In this document: positions 1 to 8,245 of the stretch, in pieces
How the letters are laid out: every line of letters begins with the position of its first letter
Numbering within the stretch: position 1 is the first letter of the stretch
Assembly: GCF_900492205.1 (NCBI RefSeq)
Contig: NZ_UEYQ01000007.1
Coordinates: 62,001 to 126,000, forward strand
Source: Ciceribacter sp. T2.26MG-112.2
GTDB lineage: Bacteria > Pseudomonadota > Alphaproteobacteria > Rhizobiales > Rhizobiaceae
Direction of reading: 5' to 3'
Length of the DNA stretch: 64,000 nucleotides
Notes under the pieces: model-generated
The model's input: only the letters and a program-made list of their open reading frames with translations
Database searches by the model: none
What the model was told of the DNA's origin: nothing
Made by a program: the position numbers and the translations under genes

Positions 1-656
1 GCTTCGACATCGACGTGTCGAAGGAGATTGCCAGGCGCCTCGGCGTCGAGGTCAGCTTCGAAACGCCGGACTGGGCGACGCTGACCGGCGGCCGCTGGCA
101 GGGGCGCTACGACCTCGGCGTTGGTTCGGTGACCCCGACCAAGGCGCGCGCACAGGTGATCGACTTCGTCGGCATCTATTACTTCAGCCCTTATGTCTAC
201 GTCCTGCACAAGGACAGCACCGCCAAGTCAGTTGAGGACCTTAAGGGCAAGGTCATCGGCGTTGAGACCGCCACCACGTCCGAGGACTTCATCAATCGCA
301 AGCTCGAGATTGACGCGCCGGGCCTGCCGCCGGTCGAATACAAGCTGGAGCAGGGTGAGGTGCGCACGTTTGCCGATTCCATGCTGCCCTTCGACGACCT
401 GCGTCTTGGCGACGGCGTTCGTCTTGATGCGGTGATCGCGCCCGAGCAGACGGGGCTCAACGCCATCAAGAACGGCTATCCGCTGCGCATCCTCGAAAGT
501 GAATATGCATTCCGCGAACCGCTCGTCGTGATCGCCGAGAAGGTCGATCCGGAATGGACCGCCAAGGTCGGCGGCGTGATCGAGGATATGAAGAAGGACG
601 GCACTTTGGCCACCCTCACCACCAAGTGGTACGGCAAGGACTACAGTGCCAACTGA
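1..656 (+). CDS. amino-acid-type ABC transporter substrate-binding protein (5' end outside window)
   Basis: The 3' part of a periplasmic solute-binding protein of the SBP_bac_3 family, which captures polar amino acids, opines or similar compounds for an ABC importer. The frame is open from base 3 and the start and signal peptide lie upstream of the window. Family hallmarks seen are the segment with VGSVTPTKARAQVIDF early on, the SVEDLKGKVIGVETATTSE stretch that begins the second lobe, and the closing LTTKWYGKDYSAN. It is followed by a hairpin, then by FAD oxidoreductase, permease, exporter and ATPase genes on the same strand, so it is the binding protein of that importer. Ligand not readable from sequence; the Frl-like genes nearby suggest an amino-acid conjugate. 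Confidence 0.85.
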   Translation, partial: FDIDVSKEIARRLGVEVSFETPDWATLTGGRWQGRYDLGVGSVTPTKARAQVIDFVGIYYFSPYVYVLHKDSTAKSVEDLKGKVIGVETATTSEDFINRKLEIDAPGLPPVEYKLEQGEVRTFADSMLPFDDLRLGDGVRLDAVIAPEQTGLNAIKNGYPLRILESEYAFREPLVVIAEKVDPEWTAKVGGVIEDMKKDGTLATLTTKWYGKDYSAN

Positions 657-662
657 TCCCAC

Positions 663-687
663 GGACGCGGGGAAAAACCCCGCGTCC
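663..687 (+). terminator. perfect GC-rich hairpin after the binding-protein gene
   Basis: A 10-base stem (GGACGCGGGG / CCCCGCGTCC) with an AAAAA loop lies 6 bases after the stop codon and about 20 bases before the next start. There is no U-run, so it more likely acts as a partial terminator or 3' stabiliser that raises binding-protein mRNA over the downstream genes. Role inferred from structure and position only. Confidence 0.55.
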
Positions 688-706
688 CAACCTCCCCGGT
701 GCCCCA

Positions 707-1987
707 ATGAATTATCCAGATACCTACTATTCCCGCACGCTCGCCGATAGGCTCGAGCGTCCCGCGCTTTCGGGCCAGATCGATTGCGACACTGTCGTTA
801 TCGGCGGCGGTCTCGCGGGCCTGACCACGGCACTCCAGCTCGCCCGCGGCGGGCAGAAGGTCGTGGTGCTTGAGGCAAAGTCCGTCGGCTTCGGTGCGTC
901 CGGCCGCAATGGCGGCTTCGTCAGCGCCGGCTATTCCACCGGCGAGGACCAGATCGCGCGCATCAGCGGGGCGACTAAAGCGCACCAACTTCACCTGATG
1001 TCGATCGAAGGTGTCGATTTCGTGCGCGACACCATCGCCCGCCTCGGCATTGCGGGCGTCGATCCGGTGGACGGTATCACCAGCGTCATGCGCTATGACG
1101 ATGGAGACGGCATGCGTGCCTATGCCGAAGTATCCCGCAGCAAATACGGTCAGGAACTCGATTATCTCGATACGGCGAAGGTCCGGCAGAACCTGAAGTC
1201 AAAGCGCTATTTCCACGGCCTTCGAGACCGGAAGGCGTTTCACATCCATCCGCTCAACTACCTGCGCGGCATCGCCGCCGAGATCGAAAGGCTGGGCGGA
1301 GCGATCTACGAGAACTCACCTGCCCTATCCACCGATCTTTCCTCCGGCAACAAGCAGGTGTGCACCAGCGCGGGGACGGTGACAGCGCGAACAGTGGTCC
1401 TCTCCACCGGCGGATATACCGACGTCCTCAACGCGAGGCTGAAGCGCGCATTCCTCCCGATCGCCACCTATGTGATGGTAAGCGAAGTGGCTCCGGATCT
1501 GCTTGCCTCGGCGATCAACACCCGCGACGGCATCGGCGACAATCGCCGCGCCGGCGATTATTACCGCCTCGTCGAGGGGGGCAAGCGCCTGCTCTGGGGC
1601 GGTCGTATCACCACCCGCGCCGCCTCGACTGCCGGCATGGTGGAAGAACTGCGCCGGGAAATGACCAATACCTATCCGCAACTGCGGGAGTTGAAGACCG
1701 AACTCGCCTGGTCCGGCCTGATGGCCTATGCCCGCCATCTGATGCCCCAGATCGGCGAGATGCAGCCCGGCGTCTGGCACTGCACGGCCTTTGGCGGCCA
1801 CGGCCTCAACACCACGGCCATCGGCGGCAAGATCGTTGCCGAGGCGATTCTGGGGGAAAGCGACCGCTACCGGCTGTTTGCACCCTTCGGCCTGGCCTGG
1901 GCCGGCGGAGCAGCAGGACTCGCCGTCGCACAACTCACCTATTGGAAGCTCCAGGCGCAGGACTGGTGGCGCGAACGAGCGGCCTGA
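707..1987 (+). CDS. FAD-dependent amine oxidoreductase, DAO family (PuuB-like)
   Basis: A 426-residue flavoenzyme of the D-amino-acid oxidase/glycine oxidase superfamily, closest in layout to gamma-glutamylputrescine oxidase-type proteins. The N-terminal Rossmann motif VVIGGGLAGL is followed by VVVLEAKSVGFGASGRNGGF, and the C-terminal FGGHGLNTTAIGGK closes the FAD site. The ATG at 707 was chosen because the family normally has about 35 residues before the FAD motif; an upstream extension in the same frame overlaps the preceding gene. It sits between the binding protein and permease, so it probably oxidises the imported amine or amino compound in the cytoplasm. Amadoriases belong to the same superfamily, but the exact substrate cannot be assigned. 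Confidence 0.85.
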   Translation: MNYPDTYYSRTLADRLERPALSGQIDCDTVVIGGGLAGLTTALQLARGGQKVVVLEAKSVGFGASGRNGGFVSAGYSTGEDQIARISGATKAHQLHLMSIEGVDFVRDTIARLGIAGVDPVDGITSVMRYDDGDGMRAYAEVSRSKYGQELDYLDTAKVRQNLKSKRYFHGLRDRKAFHIHPLNYLRGIAAEIERLGGAIYENSPALSTDLSSGNKQVCTSAGTVTARTVVLSTGGYTDVLNARLKRAFLPIATYVMVSEVAPDLLASAINTRDGIGDNRRAGDYYRLVEGGKRLLWGGRITTRAASTAGMVEELRREMTNTYPQLRELKTELAWSGLMAYARHLMPQIGEMQPGVWHCTAFGGHGLNTTAIGGKIVAEAILGESDRYRLFAPFGLAWAGGAAGLAVAQLTYWKLQAQDWWRERAA

Positions 1988-2001
1988 AAGGACATGCCAG
2001 A

Positions 2002-2973
2002 ATGATCGGTCGTCTGATACTCACCTATCCCGAAGCGTCCCGCCGGATCGGCGGCATCCTGATCCTGGCCCTGGTGGCGCTCGCGCTCTACAGCCTGGGG
2101 GTCAGTTCAGCCTGGATGGCCAGGCTCGTCCCCGGCATGGCCGATTTTCTCGCCGAAAATCCGGCCGCCGGCCGGGCGCTGTCCGCCGTGCTGATCGCCA
2201 TCGTCATCGCAATCAATTGGAAGCTCCTGCACCTTCTGAAGAAAACCTACCAGATCATCGCCGTCTGGCTGGAGCTCTTCGCGCTGCTGATGGCGTTCTT
2301 CTACTCGTTCGATCTGTCTTTTGCCTTCATCGCCAAGAAGATCGGCTTCCTGATCAGCCAGGGCGTGACGACGACGCTCTTCATCTCGGCAATCGCGATC
2401 GTCATCGCAACAGCCATCGCGCTCGCCGGCGCCATCGCCAAACTATCCAGGAACGGCGTGATCTATGGCCTTGCGACCTTCTATACCTCGCTCTTCCGTG
2501 GTCTTCCGCTGCTCATGCAGATATACATCATCTATCTCGGTCTGCCCCAGGTCGGCTATGTGATCAGCGCTATCCCCGCCGGCATCCTTGCCCTGTCCTT
2601 GTGCTACGGCGCCTACATGACGGAGATTTTCCGCGCCGGGATCCAGAGCATCCATCGCGGCCAGACAGAGGGCGCAACGGCCCTCGGCCTCACCCCGAGC
2701 CAGACCATGGGGCTCGTGATCCTGCCGCAGGCCATGCGCGTCATCATCCCGCCAACGGGCAACCAGTTCATCGCCATGCTGAAGGATTCCTCGCTCGTCT
2801 CGGTGGTCGGCGTCTGGGAGATCATGTATCTCGCCCGCACCCAGGGGCAGACGGAGTTTCGCCATATCGAGATGCTGATCACCGCCTCGATGATCTACTG
2901 GATCCTGTCGATCGGTCTCGAATTCCTTCAGGCGCGGATCGAGGAACGCTTCGGACGTTTCAATGTCCGCTGA
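2002..2973 (+). CDS. polar amino acid ABC transporter permease
   Basis: Inner-membrane permease of the HisM/GlnP family, 323 residues, longer than the usual 220-240 because of an N-terminal extension with two or more hydrophobic segments (residues about 10-100). The core begins near IGFLISQGVTTTLFISAIAI and carries the EAA-loop region GATALGLTPSQTMGLVILPQ that contacts the ATPase. ATG 2002 follows the oxidoreductase stop by 14 bases. The single permease probably works as a homodimer with the ATPase at 3861 and binding protein at the window start. The next gene overlaps it by 11 bases, which indicates translational coupling. Confidence 0.88.
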   Translation: MIGRLILTYPEASRRIGGILILALVALALYSLGVSSAWMARLVPGMADFLAENPAAGRALSAVLIAIVIAINWKLLHLLKKTYQIIAVWLELFALLMAFFYSFDLSFAFIAKKIGFLISQGVTTTLFISAIAIVIATAIALAGAIAKLSRNGVIYGLATFYTSLFRGLPLLMQIYIIYLGLPQVGYVISAIPAGILALSLCYGAYMTEIFRAGIQSIHRGQTEGATALGLTPSQTMGLVILPQAMRVIIPPTGNQFIAMLKDSSLVSVVGVWEIMYLARTQGQTEFRHIEMLITASMIYWILSIGLEFLQARIEERFGRFNVR

Positions 2974-3844
2974 GACCTCTTCGGGCAGGGACGCGGTCAC
3001 TCCCTTGAGCAACCGGCGCGGCGTCCTGCTCATCCTGGCGGCCTTCGCGGTGTTCTCGGGCACGGATGCCCTCGTCAAGCTGAGCGCCGAACGCATGCCC
3101 GCGCCGCAGGTCACCCTTTTCGTGACCATCGCCGCCTTTGTCCTGCTATGCGGCTACGCCCTTGTCACAGGCGGCATTCGTCGGCTTTTCCCCCGCCAGC
3201 CGGGTCTTGCCTTCCTGCGTGCGCTGCTGCTTGCCGGCGACACGCTGCTGATTCACTACGCCTTCGCGCTCCTGCCGCTGTCGGAAGCCTATCTTCTCGC
3301 CTTCCTGACACCGATCCTGGTGGCCGTAATGTCACTGTTCCTGCTTGGCGAACGGCTGTCGCTGGCTGGGTGGGCGGGCGTCATCCTCGGGTTTGCCGGC
3401 GTGGCGATCGCCCTTCGGCCGGGAGTTGCCCCGCTGAACCTCGGCCATGCGGCTGCCCTCGGTTCGGCTGTTCTGTTTGCGTTGTCGCTCATCCTGCTGC
3501 GAAAGACGAGGGTCGAGGAGAGCGATGAGGCGCTCATGGCGTCGCTGTTCGTTGTCCTGATACCGCTCGCGCTGACAGCCACATTAATCCATCAGGGCCT
3601 GTCACCGGTGCGACCGCCAGATGCCGCCCTGATGGCGGCGGGCGGCATGCTGCTTCTCGGCGGCCACGCTCTGTTGATCCGCGCCTTCCGGATCGCGCAA
3701 GCCTCGCTGGTTGCCCCTTTCCAGTACAGCCAGATCATCTGGGGATGCCTCTACGGCGCCCTTCTCTTTGCCGCCCCGATCGAAATCCACACCCTGGCCG
3801 GAGCCGCTGTCATCATCGTCTCCGGCTGGCTGGTTCTCAAATGA
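2963..3844 (+). CDS. EamA/DMT-superfamily transporter
   Basis: A 293-residue membrane protein with about ten hydrophobic segments arranged as two EamA repeats, the usual length for this family of drug/metabolite exporters. Seen directly are the start of the first repeat ([19 protein letters not shown]) and the motif [20 protein letters not shown] typical of DMT helix 4-5. The start overlaps the permease by 11 bases and the ATPase start lies 16 bases downstream, so an exporter is embedded within an import operon. It may release a product or excess amino moiety of the degraded compound; substrate unknown. Confidence 0.82.
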   Translation: MSAETSSGRDAVTPLSNRRGVLLILAAFAVFSGTDALVKLSAERMPAPQVTLFVTIAAFVLLCGYALVTGGIRRLFPRQPGLAFLRALLLAGDTLLIHYAFALLPLSEAYLLAFLTPILVAVMSLFLLGERLSLAGWAGVILGFAGVAIALRPGVAPLNLGHAAALGSAVLFALSLILLRKTRVEESDEALMASLFVVLIPLALTATLIHQGLSPVRPPDAALMAAGGMLLLGGHALLIRAFRIAQASLVAPFQYSQIIWGCLYGALLFAAPIEIHTLAGAAVIIVSGWLVLK

Positions 3845-3860
3845 GCTTGAGGAGATATCC

Positions 3861-4613
3861 ATGACCAAACCGGCGGAAATGCCCCTAGAGATCATGCTTG
3901 AAGCCGTACACAAGTGGTACGGCACCTTTCATGCCTTGAACGACATCAATCTGGCCATCGACCGCGGCGAGCGTGTGGTAATCTGCGGCCCATCCGGTTC
4001 GGGCAAATCGACCTTGATCCGCTGCGTCAATCGGCTTGAGGCCCACCAGGAGGGACGGATCACCGTCGGCGGGGTCGAGCTCGACGGCGACGAGAAGAAG
4101 GCCGACCTCGTCCGCCGCGACGTCGGCATGGTTTTCCAGCAGTTCAATCTCTTTCCGCACCTGACGATCCTCGAGAACTGCATTCTGGCGCCGATGTGGG
4201 TGAAGAAGATGCCGAAAGCCGAGGCCCGCCGGATCGCCATGCATTTTCTCGAACGCGTGCGGATTCCCGAACAGGCGGACAAGTATCCGGGTCAGTTGTC
4301 GGGCGGTCAACAGCAACGCGTTGCGATCGCGCGGGCCCTGTGCATGAACCCCAAGGTCATGCTGTTCGATGAGCCGACATCCGCGCTCGACCCGGAAATG
4401 GTCAAGGAAGTGCTCGACACCATGGTGTCACTGGCGACCGAGGGCATGACCATGGTCTGCGTCACGCACGAGATGGGTTTTGCCCGCGAGGTGGCGAACC
4501 GGGTGATCTTCATGGATCGTGGGAGCATTATCGAGGAGGCACCGCCCGCCGAGTTCTTCGCGCGGCCGCGAACCGAGCGCGCCAGCCTCTTTCTCAGCCA
4601 GCTGCTGCACTGA
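3861..4613 (+). CDS. amino acid ABC transporter ATP-binding protein
   Basis: A 250-residue ATPase of the GlnQ/HisP group that energises the importer encoded just upstream. It shows Walker [10 protein letters not shown], the Q-loop in [16 protein letters not shown], signature [15 protein letters not shown], Walker [15 protein letters not shown] and the switch histidine in [11 protein letters not shown] 3861 is preceded by a GGAG ribosome site (AGCTTGAGGAGATATCC). It is the last gene of the plus-strand operon and converges with the GntR gene, whose stop codon is 4 bases away. Confidence 0.92.
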   Translation: MTKPAEMPLEIMLEAVHKWYGTFHALNDINLAIDRGERVVICGPSGSGKSTLIRCVNRLEAHQEGRITVGGVELDGDEKKADLVRRDVGMVFQQFNLFPHLTILENCILAPMWVKKMPKAEARRIAMHFLERVRIPEQADKYPGQLSGGQQQRVAIARALCMNPKVMLFDEPTSALDPEMVKEVLDTMVSLATEGMTMVCVTHEMGFAREVANRVIFMDRGSIIEEAPPAEFFARPRTERASLFLSQLLH

Positions 4614-4617
4614 ACCG

Positions 4618-5349
4618 CTACTTGCGCACGAGGCTGAAGGTGAAATGGCTGCCGCGGTGATAGTCGAGCGCGTAGTTCACCGGCTCGCCGGCCGCGTTGA
4701 AGCAGGTCTCGGCAATCAGCAGGGCCGGCCCGAAATCGCGAAGATCGTGCCGGTGAACCGCCTCGTCCGGCAGCATGACGGAGGATACGGTCGCGGCCGA
4801 CATGCGCGGGCGATTGCGGTATTGCTCGAGAAGGTTCAGGAGCGAACCGCTCCAGTCGATGTCGTAAAGCTTGGTCGGGATGATGGCGCGCGGCACATAG
4901 TCGATGCAATAGAGGATCGGCTCGTCCTCGTGCAGCCGCAGCCGCTCGATACGGATCACCCGCGCATCGGCCTCCAGCCGGAGCTTTTCCGCCACCAGCG
5001 CGGGCGGGTTCTCCTCGCAGATCGACAGAACCTTGTTCACCGGCTTGTAGCCATAGTGCCTGGCCATGTCGGTGACGCTTTCGAAGACGGTGATCGGACG
5101 ATCCACCTGGACTGCCGACATGGCCGAAACGAAGCGGCCACGGCCGTGCTCCACATAGATGATGTCGTCCTGCTCGAGCAGCTTCAGCGCTTCCCTGAGA
5201 GCCGGGCGCGAAATGTGGAACCTCTGGGTCAGTTGGGCTTCCGTCGGCAGCTTGTCGCCGGGCCGAAGACCGTCCTGGCGGATGAGTTCGGCGATCCGGT
5301 CGCGCAACTGGATCACCAGGGTTCGGGAATCACGGATCGGTTCGTCCAA
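4618..5349 (-). CDS. GntR-family regulator, HutC/FrlR type
   Basis: A 243-residue repressor with an N-terminal winged helix (LVIQLRDRIAELI, LPTEAQLTQRFHISRPALREAL) and a C-terminal UTRA ligand domain (residues about 90-240). The HutC subfamily includes FrlR, which senses fructoselysine-6-phosphate in E. coli. It is transcribed away from the FrlB/FrlD-like genes, and the shared intergenic region holds two TTGTCT(G/T)ACAA sites that resemble HutC-type operators, so it probably represses itself and the divergent operon. Convergent with the ATPase gene, it may also control the transporter operon, whose promoter is outside the window. Confidence 0.85.
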   Translation of the reverse strand: MDEPIRDSRTLVIQLRDRIAELIRQDGLRPGDKLPTEAQLTQRFHISRPALREALKLLEQDDIIYVEHGRGRFVSAMSAVQVDRPITVFESVTDMARHYGYKPVNKVLSICEENPPALVAEKLRLEADARVIRIERLRLHEDEPILYCIDYVPRAIIPTKLYDIDWSGSLLNLLEQYRNRPRMSAATVSSVMLPDEAVHRHDLRDFGPALLIAETCFNAAGEPVNYALDYHRGSHFTFSLVRK

Positions 5350-5379
5350 GGTAGCCTCGCAATCTGTCTCGCCCCGTTC

Positions 5380-5390
5380 TTGTCTGACAA
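5380..5390. promoter_or_regulatory. HutC-type operator, copy 1
   Basis: TTGTCTGACAA, a perfect 5-1-5 palindrome 31 bases upstream of the GntR start. It resembles the TTGT...ACAA sites bound by HutC-subfamily GntR regulators and recurs once more in the same intergenic region. Function inferred. Confidence 0.55.
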
Positions 5391-5500
5391 AGGACGGGAG
5401 GTCAAGCGACTGCTAAGGGCGTTACATAGGCGACCACACCGCACGGATCGCTTACAAAGTCCGCGAAACCTCACTTGACGCAACTTCGCAAAGATGTCAG

Positions 5501-5511
5501 TTGTCTTACAA
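5501..5511. promoter_or_regulatory. HutC-type operator, copy 2
   Basis: TTGTCTTACAA, identical to the first copy except at one central base, 54 bases upstream of the FrlB-like start codon. The two copies, one near each divergent start, suggest joint repression by the adjacent GntR protein. Confidence 0.55.
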
Positions 5512-5564
5512 CATTGCTGGCTAGCACCGGACAGCTTTTGCCTTCACGGATTGGAGAACCGACC

Positions 5565-6578
5565 ATGCTGAATTTTGACGAGCAACGTTTCCTGAGGATC
5601 CAGGGCGGCGCAGTGGCACTGCGCGAACGTCTCGACCGCGTGATTTGCGACTGCCTTTCGGCCGGAGCCGAAAACATCTTCTTCCTCGGAACGGGCGGCG
5701 CGGCGATCCTGATGCAGCCAGCGGCGCAGCTTCTGCAGCGCCGGTCACGCTTCCCCACCTTCATCGACATGCCGGCGGAACTCATCCTCACCGGCTCGGC
5801 CAACCTGACGAAGAGGTCGATCGTGGTCATGCCCTCCCTTTCGGGCACGACGAAGGAAAGCGTGGCACTGCTCGCACGGATGAAAGAGATCGGCGCGAGC
5901 GTGATCACGCTGGTCGGCCATGCCGAGACGCCGCTCGGCCAGGGTGGAGACCATACCTTCGTCAACTTTGCCGAAGACGATACCTCCTGCGAATCCTTCT
6001 ATCTGCAGTCCCTGTTCATCGCGCTTGCCATTCTGCGCCACCATGGCGAGATCGCCAACTATGCGGAGATCGCCGCCGAGCTGGAGCGTCTTCCCGCACT
6101 GCTGCTCGAGGTCAAGCGGGCCTTCGAACCGAAGGCAGAAGACTTTGCCAAGCGCCTCGCCGCTGCCGACTATCACATCATCACCGGCGCGGGGAACGTC
6201 TGGCCGGAAGCCTTCTATTACGGAATGTGCATCCTGGAGGAGATGCAGTGGATTCGCACCCGCCCCGTTCATGCCTCCGACTTCTTCCATGGGACGTTGG
6301 AACTGATCGAGAAGAATGTCAGCCTCATCCTGTTCAAGGGCGAGGACGCGCTGCGCCCGCTCGCCGAACGGGTGGAGAATTTCGCACCAGGCTACACCGA
6401 CAAGATGACGGTGCTGGACACGGCCGAGTTCGATCTCCCGGGCATTTCGGCCGAAGTCCGGGCGCTCATTTCCCCTGTTCTGCTGGCAACCGTGCTTGAG
6501 CGCATCAGCGCCCATCTCGAGGTAATGCGCAATCATCCTCTCACAACGCGCCGCTATTACAAGCGCGTCGCCTACTGA
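5565..6578 (+). CDS. SIS-domain sugar isomerase/deglycase, FrlB-like
   Basis: A 337-residue protein with two SIS folds. FrlB-type enzymes split a fructosamine-6-phosphate such as fructoselysine-6-P into glucose-6-phosphate and the free amino acid. Points of resemblance are the first sugar-phosphate loop (FLGTGGAAILMQPAAQLL), the serine-rich loop MPSLSGTTKESVAL, the HGTLELIEKNV motif and a C-terminus ending RRYYKRVAY, close to the RRYYGGLVEY end I recall for E. coli FrlB. ATG 5565 was chosen for its GGAG site; the frame is open further upstream. The next gene is an FrlD-like kinase, which supports the deglycase role over a glucosamine isomerase. Confidence 0.78.
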   Translation: MLNFDEQRFLRIQGGAVALRERLDRVICDCLSAGAENIFFLGTGGAAILMQPAAQLLQRRSRFPTFIDMPAELILTGSANLTKRSIVVMPSLSGTTKESVALLARMKEIGASVITLVGHAETPLGQGGDHTFVNFAEDDTSCESFYLQSLFIALAILRHHGEIANYAEIAAELERLPALLLEVKRAFEPKAEDFAKRLAAADYHIITGAGNVWPEAFYYGMCILEEMQWIRTRPVHASDFFHGTLELIEKNVSLILFKGEDALRPLAERVENFAPGYTDKMTVLDTAEFDLPGISAEVRALISPVLLATVLERISAHLEVMRNHPLTTRRYYKRVAY

Positions 6579-6591
6579 GACCTGTGAAGAC

Positions 6592-6625
6592 GCGGGGTCG
6601 CACATCATCTCTTGCGCGACCCCGC
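6592..6625 (+). terminator. hairpin between deglycase and kinase genes
   Basis: A perfect 10-base stem (GCGGGGTCGC / GCGACCCCGC) with a 14-base loop starts 13 bases after the deglycase stop and ends 20 bases before the kinase start. With no U-run it could be an attenuator or mRNA-processing boundary inside the operon. Role inferred. Confidence 0.45.
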
Positions 6626-6645
6626 CGCGCGCTGCATGAAGGGGA

Positions 6646-7452
6646 ATGGCCATGCTCAGATTTGCCGCGGTCGGCGACAACTGCATCGATCGCTTCCGCC
6701 CTTCCGGCATGTCGCTGGTCGGCGGCAATGCGGTCAACGTCGCCGTCCAGCTCGCGCTTCTGGGCCACGAATCCCACTATTTCGGCGCCGTCGGAAAAGA
6801 TGCCAACGGCCAACGAACGATCGATGGACTGGCTGCAAACGGTGTACGCATTGAAAACGTCCAGCAGAAACCCGGACATACAGCCTTCACCGACATCGAC
6901 ATTCTGCCCTCTGGCGAACGCGTCTTTGCGTTCGAGGATTTCGGCGTCTGCGCCGGCTACTGGCCCACTCCCGAGGAGCTGGCCGTCTTGAAGGGCATGG
7001 ATCATGTCCATCTCGGCTGGATTGACGACGGCGGGGCATTGCGGAAAGAACTGGCGGCCGCTGGGGTGAGCGTCTCCCAGGACGTCACGGTCAATACCGA
7101 TCCGGCCAATCTCGGTGTCGCGGGGCTTGCCGTCGCCTTCGGCTCGGCGGGCGAGGATGATGCGAGAGCCGAGACCATGTTGGCCCGCCTGATCGCCGAG
7201 GGCGCGCGGCTCGGCGTCGTCACCCGCGGCGCAAAGGGCGCCTCGGCCATGAACGGCAACTCCCGAGTGACTGTAGGGATCGAGCCCATCGAGATCGTGG
7301 ACACAACCGGTGCCGGCGACAGTTTCATCGCCGGCTTTCTCTCCGCTTATCTCACCGGCCTGGATTTGAGCACTTGCCTGGAAGAGGGACGCAAGATCGC
7401 CGCCCGGACCTGCGGCCACTTGGGCGGATTTCCGCAAGGTCTCCAGGCCTGA
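6646..7452 (+). CDS. PfkB-family carbohydrate kinase, FrlD-like
   Basis: A 268-residue ribokinase-family enzyme, close in length to fructoselysine 6-kinase. The N-terminal VGDNCIDRF...VGGNAVNVAVQL matches FrlD-type substrate loops and the C-terminal motif VDTTGAGDSFIAGFL holds the catalytic Asp and anion hole. Inferred reaction: phosphorylation of an imported fructosyl-amino compound at O6 to feed the adjacent deglycase. A second ATG two codons in is possible, but 6646 sits behind GGGGA. The natural amino partner of the sugar is unknown. Confidence 0.8.
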   Translation: MAMLRFAAVGDNCIDRFRPSGMSLVGGNAVNVAVQLALLGHESHYFGAVGKDANGQRTIDGLAANGVRIENVQQKPGHTAFTDIDILPSGERVFAFEDFGVCAGYWPTPEELAVLKGMDHVHLGWIDDGGALRKELAAAGVSVSQDVTVNTDPANLGVAGLAVAFGSAGEDDARAETMLARLIAEGARLGVVTRGAKGASAMNGNSRVTVGIEPIEIVDTTGAGDSFIAGFLSAYLTGLDLSTCLEEGRKIAARTCGHLGGFPQGLQA

Positions 7453-7536
7453 TCTCCAGGAGAGGATGTGACCGTTTTTCTGAACAGCTTGGTGCGTTTG
7501 GCTAAGTACATGTTCCGACCCGGATGTGCGGCCAAT

Positions 7537-7920
7537 TCAACCATCATCAACGGCGAAGGTGCCACCACCCGCGCTGGCGCCTGATCGGCCGTAAAAGGTG
7601 AATACCCGTTGCAGTTCCTGATCATAAAAGGCCCGAGCCTGCGGACCTTCAGGATCACCCGAAAAGACGCCCAGCGTCTCGGCCAATTCGAAAAAACCCC
7701 TCGCGGGCATATTCGTGTTCAACCTGCTTACGCACAGTGTGGCCAGCAAGGGTCGGGCGGCCGCAACATCCTTCGCCATGAGGGTTTCAAGCGCCTGCGT
7801 CACTCGATGGATCGTCTGTGGCGGAACCAGACCGAGACGACTTGCAAGTTCCTTATAGGTTATCGGTCTCCCCGTCCTGGCCTGATCGATCAGGAGTTCG
7901 CGTATGCGATCATTCAGCAT
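7537..7920 (-). CDS. conserved small protein with winged-helix-like N-terminus, function unknown
   Basis: A 127-residue soluble protein. Residues 1-50 (IRELLIDQARTGRPITYKELASRLGLVPP) look like a small helix-turn-helix resembling the alkyltransferase-like DNA-binding fold; the rest is helical and acidic with no motif I recognise. Its start faces the end of the rhamnose operon and it converges on the kinase gene, so it appears to be a stand-alone gene. Similar small proteins occur in rhizobia without an assigned role. Confidence 0.6.
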   Translation of the reverse strand: MLNDRIRELLIDQARTGRPITYKELASRLGLVPPQTIHRVTQALETLMAKDVAAARPLLATLCVSRLNTNMPARGFFELAETLGVFSGDPEGPQARAFYDQELQRVFTFYGRSGASAGGGTFAVDDG

Positions 7921-8245
7921 GGCACCTCGTCTATCTGGCGACGGCTCGACTCGCTTCGGTTGACAGTCAGGCGGAGCATATACTCAAGCGTCTCCCATGG
8001 GGATCACCTGATGCAGGATGCTGGGTGGCCGCTCCAGGTGGAGTGATCGACGGGGGCTATCCGGCGCCGACAGCGAGACCCGGTATCTGGGCGCTCACCG
8101 CCAATGGCCGCCGAAGCGCACGGCCCTGCGGCACAGCCTTTCACTCACCGCCGCCCTGCAGCGTCAGCCCGAAGGACAACAGCCTGTCTGCCGGCTGGGA
8201 GCCGGGGGGAGCAAATCGACATCGCATGGTCAATCCGGCTTCCCG
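7921..8245. other. gene-poor spacer
   Basis: About 325 bases between the start of the 127-residue gene and the end of rhaK. Open frames here are short and lack family resemblance or ribosome sites. It presumably contains the promoter of the small minus-strand gene; no clear element was found. Confidence 0.5.

Noticed and set aside
1791-3008. Long plus-strand frame overlapping the oxidoreductase and permease genes
   Set aside because: Arg/Pro/His-rich shadow frame; the permease in the other frame has clear helices and motifs.
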